Shown here: one piece after another, positions 1 through 12,025 of the stretch
How positions within the stretch are numbered: position 1 is the first letter of the stretch
Layout: every line of letters starts with the position of its first letter
NCBI GenBank assembly: GCA_964036315.1
Contig: OZ038511.1
Location: 1,665,126-1,729,125, forward strand
Reading direction: 5' to 3'
Origin: Acanthosepion esculentum
Lineage: Eukaryota > Mollusca > Cephalopoda > Sepiida > Sepiidae
DNA length: 64,000 nucleotides
Program-made: the position numbers and the translations under genes
Notes under the pieces: generated by a model
The model's input: the letters and a program-made list of their open reading frames with translations, nothing else
Told to the model about the DNA's origin: nothing
The model's database searches: none

Positions 1-1780
1 TGACTTTTTATCATAGTCACTAGATAGCTTACTAACAATCATAGAAGGACAATATCAATAAAAAAAAATAAATAAATAACTGAAATTTACATGAATACAA
101 AAATTACTAATAATTTTGTACTGCATATAAAAAAATTGAAAAATATTACAACTAATACTGCTTGAGTATGAACAATTTATTTATTTAAATTTTAAATGTT
201 TTCTAAAATACAGATAACTAATTTAGCTTTAGGAAATATGAGTTCCTCTGTCAAAAATGTGATTTTAGCATATTATTTCTATTATGATCTTTTTTGTTTC
301 TTTATATAAAATATTATATTAATGACAACAAATTTCCTTAGAGTTACAATATTTTTTTAGTATGAATGGTTCTAGAATATAGTTTTCCTCTTTTTTTTTA
401 AAAATTTATAGTTGTTAAAAAACCCTGCCAAGAGACCAAAGAAGAGTTAGTGTCATAATGTTTACTACTGTTACTGATAATATCATTGTTTAGTGTAGAT
501 AGCTATAAGATATTTTCTTGTTTCCACTATATTTTTACCTAAAGTCTTTAATTATATTCACACAATAAAGATTTTGCTGGAGAAAAAAATGTTGCCAGTT
601 ACTACATTTCTAGAAAGATCTATTTAAAGTGATTACTAGACAATCATAAGTTTGAGCAAGTAAAAAAATATAATTATGTTGAGGAAGAAAATAAAAATTC
701 AGGAAAAAAACATGGTTGATTATATCAAAACCAGTGCCAACTTAAAAAGTAGCAAAGAGAAAATACAAAACTGCATAAGTTTAGCTTAGATTTTCATATC
801 CAATTTATCTTCCAAGTAAAATAAATTAGAAACACTTTGTTTAGTGATGATCATAATATTTAAAGAACTAAAAATGTTTACATGAGACAATCAGTATTTT
901 ATTAACAAATGAGAGAACTTTATACAGTTTGTTAATAATAAAAAGTTTATTTCAACATACAAACTTAAATAACTATAAGTTACTTGTTTCATCTTTCCAA
1001 TTGTTGTCATTTTTTAAAAAGTAACAATTTATTTTAATTGAGTTAGCGGTGCTGAGTCACCTGCCAAGAGCAAAAGGAATGATGGCTTAACTACCTAGCA
1101 GTGACTGGAGATAAAGTATGTCAAGATGGTTTCTCTGTAATCTGAGAAAAAGAGCCTTGGAACTGTCATTTTTATGCATCTTCATTCAGTGGAAATTGTG
1201 GTGATATTGTTTGTCAGTATTAGATTTACTTCATGGAAGTTTGGGTTGGATAATTTAGTAGTACTGGGCTTTTTTGTGTCTTCATTCAGTGTAAGTTTTT
1301 TTTTTTAACTAACTTTGTTACAAGTATTTTTTTTTTAAGCTATCATTTAATTTAAAATTGATATCTGAATTTAATGGTTCTAATGCAAACCACGTCATGA
1401 TTGGATTGACGTCTATGTGATAAAAAGAAGATTGAGAAGTTGTTCCATTTTGTTTGAGGACAGTTCATCATATGCTAACAGTTGAGTGAATGAAAAAATA
1501 AAAATATTATAGTGCTAAAAGCATTTTAAACAATACCTATGGTTGATTTATTCATAATCTCAGAACAATTCATACTGAGATGGCTGCATCCAGGTTCATT
1601 TGTGATAACTAGCAAAATTACATGGACATTTTGTATTTTTAGTAGAACATCTGACCATATGTTAGGCTGTGTGTTTGTCACTAAATTTCTGGGAGATGTA
1701 TAGCAACTTCTTCACATGTCTTCATGAATGTTTTTATTATTATAAATATTGACCAACTGTTGGACTCAACCATACAAAAC
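1..1780. other. AT-rich non-coding sequence
   Basis: No open frame, exon-like block or recognisable repeat domain is visible. The stretch is A/T-rich with short homopolymer runs. It could be intergenic or intronic; nothing decides. Confidence 0.5.
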
Positions 1781-1849
1781 TAAAAGATCTAGCTGCAACA
1801 ACAGTAGAACCAGTATAGAAAATAGTAGATTCAACATCAACAGAAAACC

Positions 1850-2415
1850 AGTATATTTGCAAAAGTTGTCATGAACCTAATAATATGGCAAGGGACTGCT
1901 TGCTTCAACAAGGAGGGGGTATGAAGTTGTCAGTGATGAAAATCAAGAAAATAAGTACAGTGTTATTGGTGCCAAACATTAGATCACATTCATTAGATTG
2001 CTTGAAAATAAGCGTAAAAGAAAAATGTTAATGCAAGCACTACCTATAATTGATTTCTAGATTGATGGAACACTATGCACAACTTTCATTTTGAATGTTT
2101 TTGCTCAAATGTAAGTCAGTTTGTCAGCTACAGAGAAGGGATTATGTGAAAAAGCTGACTGTTAATTGAAAACTCATAAGTGTTAATGTTGTCAGAAGGG
2201 TTTTAGTGTGTGCAGTGGGGATTCAATTATGGCCGAAGCTAATAAATGAAAAGCTTTTAGGATTTAACATTCTTGGAATTAATGCCATTAATGTGTTGGG
2301 TGACATCAAGATCAATCAGTCAAGGTCAGTACTTTTTACTAAGGAAGAATTACCAGTATGTATGGCCATCCAAATTTATGAAACTGATTTCAATGTAAAT
2401 TTTGAAGACAAGTGA
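1850..2415 (+). pseudogene. degenerate gag-protease fragment of a gypsy-type retrotransposon
   Basis: A Gag zinc-knuckle remnant starts at about 1858 (CKSCHEPNNMARDC, where the histidine position reads Asn). About 350 bp later a 69-residue open stretch (2206-2415) reads LLGFNILGINAINVLGDI, followed by CMAIQIYETDFNV. The same order, with similar wording (LLGFDLLLGLDTIKQLGG, then CTAITVNNFQAEF), occurs in the protease C-terminus of the minus-strand element at 21.05-21.85 kb. I therefore assign it to the same lineage. Stops and frame changes lie between the knuckle and the protease part, and no RT or LTR could be attached to it. Seen: the knuckle and the shared protease tail. Inferred: lineage. 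Confidence 0.55.
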
Positions 2416-2459
2416 AATTGCAGCATAGAAATGGTTAGATAATTAGGAACCTTAGAGGC

Positions 2460-3930
2460 TGCATAAGGTTTCCACTCATGTCTACATATTAGAGGAGAAT
2501 AGGAATGTGAGATTCATATTTGGATCAACAAGGGCTGATTACAATCTTTACAGATCCATTTTGGGTCACCAGATGTAATACCTTGCTAGCAAATTTCATT
2601 TTACACACACAATTGGAAAGCAGCATGTTAGAAACATATCAAAGGAGTATCAAAAACATTGCTGGAAGTTATGATTGGGCAATTTAACAGTGTTGAATGT
2701 TTTTACTTATTTATTCTTTAAGTTTTGTTTGTACACTATTTAATTTTAATCAACTTCACTACAGTGACAGATGTTGAATGATTCTATTGAGGTATATTCA
2801 GATGTGACAAATTTTGCTCGTTAATCTCAATCATTTTAGGTTAGATTTGTTTTACCTGAAACAACCAGGAAACCATTACAGTAACTGGTTGATAGTGAAG
2901 AGTGTAAAATCAGTTGAGTATAATATTGATCTCATATATATCTATATAAATATATACAGTTAATAACAGTTATAAATAGATGAAGACAAATAAGTGTACA
3001 TTCATCTGAATGTGTAATTATCCAACCTAGAATAAGACCTTTATTGAGGCATCTTTGGTTTGAAGTAATGTTTGCTTGTGTTGCAGTAGAGAACAAATGT
3101 AAATTATTGAAGGCTCTCATGTTTCTTCTGTGCAAAGATTCAGATCATCATGGGAAAAATTGCATCAGTGGTTCTGCAAGCATGTAAAATTATTCAAAAG
3201 CTGAAACTTGTTCTTGCAAAATGTTAGCATTTGATACTTACATCATGGGTTGACTGGCAGTTATCACATTAGTATCCAACTGTTTAAATTGTAGGTAGCA
3301 GCATAAAAATTTGGATTCAAGGCTTTAGTTTTGTATCAGGTTTGTTTGATATCTAAATAAATTTCATGTTAATTCTTTTTCTGTTTAGCTGGAATGAAAT
3401 GATGTCTTGACCACCAACAAACCTGTTAACAGCCATAACTATTGATCTATTGTTACCTCTGTACACATTTCTAGTATCACTGTTTAAAATTTACCCATAG
3501 TTCTCAAGATCACTTTTTAAGTCTGTCATCATGTTGAGTGTCCATTTTGACTCTAAACAGTAACGTTAGTAACAGAGTATATTAACACAAAAAAATTAAA
3601 GTTTATTCCTTCAGTTTGAACATTGTTAAAAACAGTATATTTAGCCTATATCTTTATATTTTGTTTTATTCTGAGTTACTTGATTTAGCAAAGCTTCTGT
3701 GACTTATAGTGGATTTTTAAACCATTGTTGATTTTTTCATTTCTTCCCAAAAATACATTTTAGATTAAATTTTGTAAGAACTACTGTGAGTCATGTTATA
3801 GGTGTGTTAGTACATATTTTACAAGTTTTTAATAATAAATGGGTGTATGGTTAGTCAGAAAATTGCCATAAATCAGTCAAACAAACCAGGTGATACATTC
3901 AGAATATTTAGAACAAAAAAATTTACAATA
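2460..3930. other. non-coding sequence, no feature resolved
   Basis: The first ~120 bp may continue the relic to the left (possible RT scraps). After that I see only AT-rich sequence with no sustained frame. Confidence 0.4.
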
Positions 3931-3939
3931 CTGTTGTGT

Positions 3940-4035
3940 GATTGTCCCTGGGCTGACTGACACTTCCAGCTAGTAGCAGAGCTGATATAAATGTGCATCC
4001 TACCAAGAAAGTGAACAGTAGAGGTGTTTTATATG
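3940..4035 (+). repeat. LTR-like fragment (copy 1), direct repeat of 9943-10035
   Basis: This block contains GCTGACTGACACTTCCAG, then GCAGAGCTGATATAAATG. It aligns over about 80 bp with the LTR start at 9943-10035, which has GGCTGAACATCACTTCTGG then GCAGATCTGATATAAAC, in the same orientation. GATATAAA may be the LTR TATA element. The two copies bracket 6 kb, so this could be the displaced 5' LTR of the plus-strand element at 6.8-9.94 kb, with the minus-strand element lying inside it. A solo fragment is equally possible. Confidence 0.5.
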
Positions 4036-4156
4036 GGACACAGCCAATCTTCCTTAGCCATGAGCATAGACTTTTGTCACAGAATTTGAGAGCATTATCA
4101 GTTACTAATGTTTTTTGTACTCCATTTCTAGAAAAATATTATGCGTAATATCTATC

Positions 4157-4438
4157 TTACAGTAATAGATTTTTTATCCTGAACTCGGAAAACTTCAGGC
4201 CAAGTGGAAAAACCACTATTAGACATAAACTTACCCTGTTAACTTGTGCATGATCCATATGAACTCTAGACCACGGTTCTGTTTCTTTAGGCCAAGAGTG
4301 CAACTTATTGTGGTGAAAATTCTTTATTTCAGTACATTTAGGACATTTGCATATGTAATTCTCCATGTCTTGGGTGTATTCCAGCCACCACACTTCCAGT
4401 TTTAACCATTTTTGTGTAGTGGTTATCCCACAATGCAC
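4157..4438 (-). pseudogene. gypsy-type integrase fragment (element B)
   Basis: The minus strand encodes the end of a zinc-binding (HHCC) integrase N-terminus, with MHCGITTTQKWLKLE followed by CKCPKCTEIKNFHH, then the start of the catalytic core around PWSRVHMDHAQV (first catalytic Asp region). The core then breaks off, and the second Asp and the Glu are not found downstream. It lies 3' of the RNase H of the same minus-strand element, in normal Ty3/gypsy order (PR-RT-RH-IN). Confidence 0.65.
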
Positions 4439-4688
4439 ATCATCATGTACACTTTTAATTACAACATTTTCCAGTGGTATGACTAAATCCCCAATACAAA
4501 TTAGACCATTTTCTATTGATAGTTTATGTCTGGTTCCTTTGTAGGATCTTTCTGCTTTTCAACAATTACTCCATTTATTGTTCCTTATTCTAGATAAAAT
4601 TCAACTTAAGACTGGATCTTGTAACACCTCCATAACTAGTCTATTCATGAGCAACACATTCTTTTCCATCCAATGCAAAAATTTATCC

Positions 4689-5222
4689 TCAATGTTTTTT
4701 GTTTTTCTTGTTTTTTTCCTCTTCAAATTGTAGTTGGGACAATGCATCTACATGTGGTATCATGTTTCCCTTCATGTATTCTATATCATGATCAAAAGCA
4801 ATTAACTTCATAGCCCATCTTAATATTTTGGATGATGTAACTTTTGGCAATTCCTTCTTAGGATGGAATATAAATTCTAAGGGCTTATGATCAAATCTCA
4901 AAAATTTTTTTCCTAATAAAAATTGTCTTGTTCTGGCTATATTCCATGCTTTGTTTTCAATATCAGAGTAGTTCAATTCAGCTGGTGTCAATGTCCTGGA
5001 AAGATACATCACCAGATGTCCTTCCTGGGACAAAATTGCTGATACGGTTTGGCCACTTGCATCTGTGGTTAATGTAACATCCTTTTTAGGGTCAAATTTC
5101 TTGACCACAGGGTTTTTATATAGAGCTTTTTTAAAATTTAATGAAGGCTGTTTGGTGTGTACTAGTCTGTTCAAACTCCTTATTCTTCTTTTGCAATTCA
5201 GAAAATGCTTCAATTCTTTCAA
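4689..5222 (-). pseudogene. RT/RNase H fragment of gypsy element B
   Basis: A 177-residue open stretch carries the usual gypsy RT-to-RNase H passage: FDPKKDVTLTTDASGQTVSA (RNase H first Asp in TDAS), LVMYLSRTLTPAELNYSDIE, DHKPLEFIF, RWAMKLIAFDHDIEYMKG, then HVDALSQL. In intact elements the last motif is usually D-x-L-SR. The frame ends on a Lys/Glu-rich tail. The fragment is well preserved relative to the rest of element B, but the start methionine shown is only the first in the open frame, not a real initiation site. Confidence 0.8.
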
Positions 5223-5299
5223 AATATTTTGACAAGAATTTGCTATAAAAATTGGCTAATCCGAGAAATGATTCCAACTCTTTTTTTATTAGTTGGAGA

Positions 5300-6037
5300 A
5301 GATACATTTAATATTTTTTATATTAACATCAGGTCCAGTGTAGTACTGTTTTCTGAAATTTGGTGATTAAATATACACTTATCTTCATTTATTGTCATTC
5401 CTGCCTTCCTCAACTTATCCATTACAAATTTAGTTTTTTATTTCAGTTCTTTTTCAGTGGCTGCACCTAAACATATATCATACTGATAAATTATCATATT
5501 TTCTACTCTCCTCGCTAACAAATTTTCCATAGTTTTTTGAAAAATCAAGCTGGCTGTCTTAATTCCAAATGGTAAATGGGACCATCAAAGTAAGCCTATG
5601 GGAAAGTTTATTGTTGTGATTTATTTAAATTTGTTAAATTTGGTAGTATGCATTTTTAAATCAATTTTTGTATAATATTTTATTCCTGACAGAAAATGTA
5701 ATGTTTTCTATGTTTGGAATAGGGTAGGAATCCAAACAAATCTTATGATTTATGCCTACTTTGTAATCTCTGCAAATTCTATAATCACCATTAGGTAACT
5801 TTTTATACAGTCTACAACCATGATAGTGACGGTTTCACATCTATTTTTTGTTTCAAAAGTACCTTGAAAGGATCCTAATATTTTTATACATATTCCATCA
5901 AACTGTATTAATCTTAGTAAGCTTTTCTTTAATTTTGGTTTTGATAATTGTTCCCAAAAATTTTTCAGAATAAGGGTCACTTTGCTTCCAATGTCAACTT
6001 GCACTTTTAAGCCTACACCATTTAATTTAATACTCAT
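5300..6037 (-). pseudogene. protease and RT remnant of gypsy element B
   Basis: The part at 5756-6037 reads as a retropepsin-like domain: VQVDIGSKVTLI occupies the position of the active-site D-T/S-G, so the catalytic triplet is altered to D-I-G. Toward 5300 the RT is broken by frameshifts. Around 5470-5510 the polymerase box reads YQYDICLGA where YxDD is expected, so one catalytic Asp is replaced by Tyr. Both lesions indicate a dead copy. Confidence 0.6.
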
Positions 6038-6209
6038 GAAGGTGTTCTTTTTGTTTCTCCTTTCTATTAAAAAAAATGTTAGTTTGACTTTTTACATCAT
6101 CGTGTATTATTTGGACAGTTTTTACATTGTTATCTCACCATCTACATACAATTTGGAAGTGATTTTTCTTTTCACACTTATTACATGTATGTTTCTATAC
6201 TGAACATTT

Positions 6210-6770
6210 CTATCTCTTTGATTCATATTTATAGTTGCAATATCTGCATTTTATCATTGTTCTTTTTATCACACACATATCCATAAGCTCTGGGTGGTTT
6301 TCATTTGTATTAAATTTTTCAATTAACTCCTCTTGTTGTATGAAGTCAATACAAGCTTCTAAAGTCATTTGGTTTGAGTGTAACTGCTCTAAATTTTTTA
6401 CTCTATGAGAGACATTGCACAATCCTTCTACCAATCGGAGTTGAATTAATTCTTCCTCCGTGCTTATTCCTTGTCCTAGTTCATGAAATTCACAATATCT
6501 GCTGGTATCTCTTAATCTTCTTAGATATTTCCTTATAGGCTCCCCAAATGTTTGTTTCATTGCTAAGAATTTGGTTCGTCTGGCTATTACCAATCTTTTC
6601 TATGATTGAATATTTCTCAATATTATTTCTTTGACTTTGTTAAATGTCAAATTTTCAATTTTAGCCTGGTAAGTCATTAATGAAATCTGCCTAATGGCTT
6701 CACATCCTGCAGTGGCCAAAAATAGATCTGTGTTTTCTTTCTGTCCTCCAGGTGTTTGGTCATCTTGTAA
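6210..6770 (-). pseudogene. Gag-like fragment of gypsy element B
   Basis: Two overlapping open pieces on the minus strand read as a gypsy Gag capsid region: KQTFGEPIRKYLRRLRDTSR followed by ELIQLRLVEGLCN and HSNQMTLEACIDFIQQEELI. The N-terminal part (6600-6770) continues after a stop near 6600. A Cys-rich tail (MIKCRYCNYKYESKR) may be a decayed zinc knuckle. The element's 5' end stops near 6780, where an oppositely oriented Gag begins. Confidence 0.6.
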
Positions 6771-6801
6771 CTTCTTTATTCTGTCTTATTATTAAGTTGC
6801 C

Positions 6802-7081
6802 ATGAAAATTTACCAAGGCATGCAATTTGCAACAGCCGAGTCTGAACAGACTGTTCAGGAAATCATAGATGCCCTCCAGGAATATGCAATTTGTATCATG
6901 AACAAGACAAACAAATATGATACATTTTGTCAAAGGAAACAAGATGAAGGTGAGTCTTTTGATAGGTTTTTAAGTACCCTTCAAGTTCTGTCAAAAACAT
7001 GCAACTTTTGTGACAATTGTCAGGATTCTCTGCTGAGGGACAATGGTCTCTGAGCATGTGAACAGATGGGCCTGGTGGCAA
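6802..7081 (+). pseudogene. Gag-like fragment of gypsy element C
   Basis: An 83-residue open stretch reads EYAICIMNKTNKYDTFCQRK, then GESFDRFLSTLQVLSKTCNF, typical of the capsid region of K02A2.6-type gypsy Gag (short, with F-x-R-K/Q and E-x-x-D-x-F). It starts only ~20 bp from the N-terminus of element B's Gag on the other strand, so the two elements are head to head. The frame ends with a stop at 7051; a protease is not clearly readable in the following 300 bp. Confidence 0.6.
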
Positions 7082-7399
7082 TAACGCACAATAATTCCCA
7101 GCCCATCACTGCTGTAACCATAGATCAAGGGTACAAAAAGTTTTTAGTGATAGATTTGGAGAATTACCTGGAGTACCATCTTTGCTACTCAAGCCTAATG
7201 TTATCCCAGCAATAATGACAAAGAGAAGAGTGCTTGTTGCAGTCCAGCCACAACCAAAGGCAGAACTCAAAAGGTTTACTACCATGGGTGTCATTAAACT
7301 CATGGAGAAGCCAACACTGTTGGTAAGTCATTGGGTTACAACTCACAAGACAGCCCACTAAGGATATGCTTGAACCCACATGAAGTTAATAAAGCTCTC

Positions 7400-8030
7400 C
7401 TCCATGAACACTATATGATGCCTGGAGGATATCCTACACAACATGAAAGACACCAACGTATTTAGCAAAGCAGATTTATCTTCAGGATATTGGCATATAA
7501 AGCTTGAGGATGCATCCAGTGATGTAATAACTTTCCAAATGTGTTTTGGGTGATTTTGCTGGTTGTGGTTGCCATTTGGATTAAATTCTGCATCTATGAT
7601 TTTCCAGAAGTGAATGATCAAGCACTTTCAAGGAACAACAATTATTGTGGATGACTTGGTTGTGTTTGGTCGAACCCAGAAAGAACATGACAAAAGGCTA
7701 TGAGCTCTGCTTGAAAGATGCTGTACAACTGGGGTAAATTTGAGATGGGTTTATAGGCCATCACTTTCATGGGCCATCAAATCATGAGCAAAGGTATAGA
7801 GGTAGACCTAGAAAACGTGCATGCCATCCGAAATATGGCTACTCCAGAAGATGTTGGAAGTTTACGCAAATTCCTAGGCATGGTGAATTATATAGGTAAA
7901 TTTATTCCCAATTTAACCTCCATTATCAAGCCTCTACAAGACCTCACAAGAAATAATATTATATTGATGTGGTCAGAATCATAGTAAACTGCTTTCAACT
8001 TGGTGAAAGAATTAATCACTAGTGTGCCAG
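7400..8030 (+). pseudogene. reverse transcriptase remnant of gypsy element C
   Basis: In alternating frames one reads the RT sequence VFSKADLSSGYWHIKLE (catalytic Asp in KADL), then LPFGLNSA, then a V-DD polymerase box (IIVDDLVVFG, around 7640-7670). The open piece 7769-7984 reads MGHQIMSKGIEVDLENVHAI followed by LRKFLGMVNYIGKFIPNLTS, the usual gypsy RT thumb and connection. At least three frame changes and a stop separate the parts. The polymerase DD itself is intact. Confidence 0.75.
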
Positions 8031-8034
8031 GCCT

Positions 8035-8420
8035 TGTATATTACAATCCACAGGAGAATAAACTAGACAATGATGCCAGTGAATAAGGCCTGAGAGTTGC
8101 TCTTATGCAAGAGGAGAGACCTGTTGCATATACAAATCATTCTTTGTCTGAGACAGAAAAATGATATGTGCAAATAGAGAAAGAAATATTGACAATGGTC
8201 TATGGCCTGGAGAAGTTCCATCACTAGATGTATGTAAGACACATGAAGGTTCTCACTGATTATAAACTATTAGTATCAATTTGTGCAAAACCTCCTGATG
8301 TAAGCCCAGCAATATGATTTCCCACTAAAATACAAACCAGGAAAGGAGATTCTGCTGGCAGATGCCTTATCTCATGTACCAGCAAATAGGCCAGTGAAGG
8401 AAGAACAGTTGTTTGAAAAT
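8035..8420 (+). pseudogene. RNase H remnant of gypsy element C
   Basis: Readable motifs are YYNPQENKLDNDASE (first Asp; stop follows), VALMQEERPVAYTNHSLSET, EKEILTMVYGLEKFHH, then a DYK version of the usual TDHKPL and, near 8350, DALSHV. The order and spacing match gypsy RNase H. In-frame stops at the Gly after DASE and after HH show decay. Confidence 0.65.
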
Positions 8421-8639
8421 AACACTGTAATCAATACAGGATCATAGGCTAGCACAGATATGCAGGCATACAACAGATGATATAACAATGATGGTGCTTG
8501 CTACAATTATTGCCAGAGGGTAGCCAATGAGAGAAAACAGCTACCTGACAATATAAAGCCTTTTTGATTATCAGGAGGAGCTAACAGTACAAGATGGGTT
8601 AATTTTGTGTGGGTAAATGATTGTAATACCTAGTGCCAT

Positions 8640-9720
8640 GTGAGCTGAAATGAAGGTAAAAGCTCATACTTTGGCATTAATACCAGTCTATGCAGGGGAA
8701 AGAGAGATCTAATATTCTGGCCAGGCATATCAGTTGAGATTAGACAATTTGTTGAGGTTAGCACCACATGTACAACATTTTCAGATCACCAGCTAGCAGA
8801 GCCCTGAATAAATACAGGGGTATCAGAAAGACCATGGCAGAAAATTGCAAATGATCATATGATGTGGGTTGGAAAAGAATATTTAATAATGATTGACACC
8901 CACAGTAACTTCATTGAAGTTGACCAGCTTGCTGCACTGACATCAGGTGCTGTAATTAAGTGCCCTAAGACCCATTTTACTCACTATGAAATAATGGGCA
9001 TTCTAATCTCTGACAATGGGATGCAGTTTACATCCTATCTCCTCAGAAAATTTGCCAAGAAATGGATGTTTGATCACAAAATTATCTCTCCAGGAAATAG
9101 TTAAGCTAATGGAGCAGCAGAAGCATCAATCAAAATTATAAAGCATATATGGTGTAAATACAGGGGATTGCTGAACCTAAGAAACTCACCAACTGAGGGA
9201 CTAAAGACAAGTCCAGCACAGAGACTGTTTGGCAGGTGAACCAAGTCACTGTTCCCAGCAACAGAAGGCAAGGTAAAGCCACACTATTACCTATACTCAG
9301 CTGAGGAGGCATACAACAAAGAAGAGGCTGAGACATCAGGAGACTGGCAATGAGCTAAGAGACATCAGAATAGGGAAAGTCTAAGTACGGCCATTAAAAC
9401 CAAACTCAAGAGAGTGAGCAGAAGCCACCAAACAGGTATCAGGGTGGTCATATGAAGTGGAGACTGGCCATGGAAGTATCTATCATCATAATAGACACTT
9501 TCTGCAACAAACAATTCCTTCCAGCCACTCATTTCCTAACATTTGGCTAGCTGAGAATGAAAAGCTGAAGTCCCCAAGCTATGTGAAGAAATGAGCAACT
9601 CTGACACACAGGTAGAAATGGAAGAGCCACAGATAAACAGGAGTCCTGTACAGACACAATGCAGAAGAAGGATATGCAAGCCTGCACAATACTGGGATGA
9701 ATAATAATAGTACTTGACCT
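8640..9720 (+). pseudogene. integrase remnant of gypsy element C
   Basis: The core (8859-9104) reads IMIDTHSNFIEVD (first Asp nearby) and ILISDNGMQFTSYLLRKFA (second Asp in SDNG), followed by NGAAEASIKIIKH, where the catalytic Glu is in AAEASIK. The C-terminal part continues in broken frame to about 9720 (SPAQRLFGR; later SGWSYEVETGHG). The HHCC domain upstream (8640-8800) is too eroded to read. This is the 3' coding end of the element, followed 200 bp later by the polypurine tract. Confidence 0.7.
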
Positions 9721-9925
9721 ACTTTGCTGTAAACAGGAAACACTTATTCATCCAGACTGAAAGTTTTCCTTGGCATCAATTAATTGTGAGCATAAAAAAA
9801 AAAAACTTAATTTAAAATAAAAGTATATATATGTAATTTCCATTTTTCCTCTATCTGTCAAGTAAAATCCAGTATATAATTTGCTTGTAGGTTAACTAAT
9901 TGTCATTGACCAACCTCAGTCTTGT

Positions 9926-9942
9926 GAAAAAAAGTGGAGGGG
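9926..9942 (+). other. polypurine tract of gypsy element C
   Basis: GAAAAAAAGTGGAGGGG is all-purine except one T and directly precedes TGAGATGTTAAATG, a TG-starting sequence matching an LTR 5' end. In Ty3/gypsy elements this tract primes plus-strand synthesis next to the 3' LTR. Confidence 0.65.
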
Positions 9943-10035
9943 TGAGATGTTAAATGAGTGATCACCCCTTGGCTGAACATCACTTCTGGCTCATAGCAGA
10001 TCTGATATAAACATACATCATAACCAAGAAGGTGG
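9943..10035 (+). repeat. start of the 3' LTR of gypsy element C
   Basis: It begins TGAGATGTTAAATGAGTGAT, contains GATATAAAC (possible TATA box), and matches the block at 3940-4035 in direct orientation. The LTR is cut short by a SINE-like tRNA-derived piece from about 10036, so its 3' border and target-site duplication cannot be read. Confidence 0.6.
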
Positions 10036-10105
10036 AAGAGAATTTGAACTCAGCTCTCTGATTCCTCAATCTGAGCTGCTATCCATTAAAACACTGTGAC
10101 TCCCC
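10036..10105 (-). repeat. tRNA-related SINE head fragment
   Basis: On the minus strand the piece reads as a tRNA-like half: an A-box-like block (ACAGTGTTTTAATGGATAGC) and, ~30 bp later, GAGTTCAAATTC, close to the pol III B box GGTTCRANNCC. Its spacing is that of a tRNA-derived SINE head. No body or tail was recognised. It sits directly against the LTR of element C. Confidence 0.45.
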
Positions 10106-10109
10106 CAAC

Positions 10110-11950
10110 GTAACAGATACTGATTCTAATATACTTGTCATGAGTTAAAGAAAAAAGGTAAATTTTAGTTTTAACCTTGAAGGACCACCATCATAGATAA
10201 GAGATGTGGGAAACCTTCAAACAAAGCTAAAAATGACATTTCAGGGGGAGCAAATTATTGTTGTTATTATTAACAACAAAGTTATAGCCTGGGTTGGGTC
10301 ATGAAAACAGGTCATCCAGCCAAGGTCATATGCCACCAGATTAGACTAAGTGATAAAATATCAAAACCAAACTTGGAGTCACATAGGAAATTCATTGAAT
10401 CCTTTGTTCTAATAATTCAATAGTGAAGTTAAAGCCCAAAGCCATTTAGGAGATTCGCCAGGGATATTCAAGTGAGTATCAGGTTGATTTGTCCTTATTA
10501 GTTCAGATGGTGCTAAGGCATTTTCAAAAGTTGAACATATGCTGTTGAGAATTTAAACATTTCACCTCTCATTAACTTGCATTCACATTAACTATAAAGA
10601 AGGAAAGTAGCATATCTATACTGGCATTACAGTTAAAATAGCAAATAAGCTTCCAATAACTGTAGTAAAGTTTATAATTGTAATTTATTTGCATTTTACA
10701 GTTTCTGTACATATAAGTCGATTTTTGTGGATGTATATTTTCATAGTAAACAATCTTACTATTTGAAATATTTGTAGAAATAGACATGTTTCTGATATTA
10801 AATAAAAGTTCATACTTTTTAATCAATGTTATTACAGTTTATAAGAAAAAAGAAATTACAAGTGTGTTGATTAGAGCTGGCATGTAGTTTTAGTTGTCTA
10901 TGTGTCTTTTATTCTTTAATCACTTTTGTTCCTTCTTTAGGTAAAGTTAGATGTTTGGCATGGATTTGTGTAGATGAGTCAGCATTTGTGAACTGACTAA
11001 TTATGACTTGTTGAAAGTCTCTTATTTAAGTGTCTTCAGGAAATTCAAAATCTATGGTTTTTAAATTTACTTAAACCAACAGTAATTAGATAAAAAATAT
11101 TTTTTTAAATTCATTATCTGTTTTTTACTACATCTGTAAGTTTTTAATCTTATTTTTGGTATTTTTATTTCTAGATCCTGCTGTTTATGCTAATCCTCTT
11201 TTTATGGCTTTTTGACATGTCTCAGAAATTATATTTATATGCTAGTGATCTGAATTATAAAAGTTTGAATATCACTACATATCTCTCTATCTTGGTAAGA
11301 ACAGAAAACAAAAAGAAGAAAAATTTTTTTTTAAATGGTAGAAAAAATCAGGTAATTTGAAGCAAATAGAAAAGAGAAAGAAGAATAGAAGGCAGATGAA
11401 AGGTGAATGAAAAAAGAAAAGAAAGAGATTCCTCATATGGACAGGTGGCAAGAAGAAAACAAAATACAAAAGATAAATTTATATTGTTTTTTGTCTTGCA
11501 AACAAAACAAAAATGTAATAAAGAGTAAACAGTAGAATAAGAACAAAGAAACAAGGAAAATTCACACTTAAAAGAAGAAAGGAAATGATTGCATAACAAG
11601 GAGCAAAGCAAAGTATAAATAATTGGATCCACTGTGAATTCAAAAATGATAATGGTTTAAGGACTTTAGTCAACTTCATATATATTCAGATTTGTGGTCA
11701 AATGTCATAGTATTAAGAAAATGCTGAAAGTCTCTCTGCATCTTAGTGCCTCTGAATGATATTTAAATGTTTTTGAGAAATTAAAATAAATAAAATGAAA
11801 GATTTTTAAACTGGAAACAATAGATCCTATAATTATTTTGTCTATGCATGTGATCCTCTCTTTGAAATGTTTTTACATTGCAGTATGTAGGTTCCAGTCA
11901 AAATAATCTTCCTATTATTGAAATCACTATAGATTATCATACAGCCATGT
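10110..11950. other. non-coding; purine-rich strand bias at 11290-11640
   Basis: No gene is supported. The block 11290-11640 is strongly A/G-rich on the plus strand (AAGAAGAAA-type runs), producing spurious Phe/Leu-rich open frames on the minus strand. The rest is ordinary AT-rich sequence. Confidence 0.5.
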
Positions 11951-11952
11951 AA

Positions 11953-12022
11953 TATATATATATATATAAAAGTATGTATATATATTTATAGATGTATGTA
12001 TGTGTGTGTGTGTGTGTGTGTG
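11953..12022. repeat. (TA)n and (TG)n microsatellite at the LINE tail
   Basis: A TA run (11957-11967) and a TG run (12000-12022) lie at the 3' side of the minus-strand LINE fragment. A simple-sequence 3' tail is normal for RTE-like LINEs, so this may be the element's own tail. Confidence 0.7.
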
Positions 12023-12025
12023 ATA

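Noticed and set aside
11287..11679. Phe/Leu-rich minus-strand frames resembling membrane proteins
   Set aside because: Product of a purine-rich plus strand; low complexity and no splice or domain evidence.
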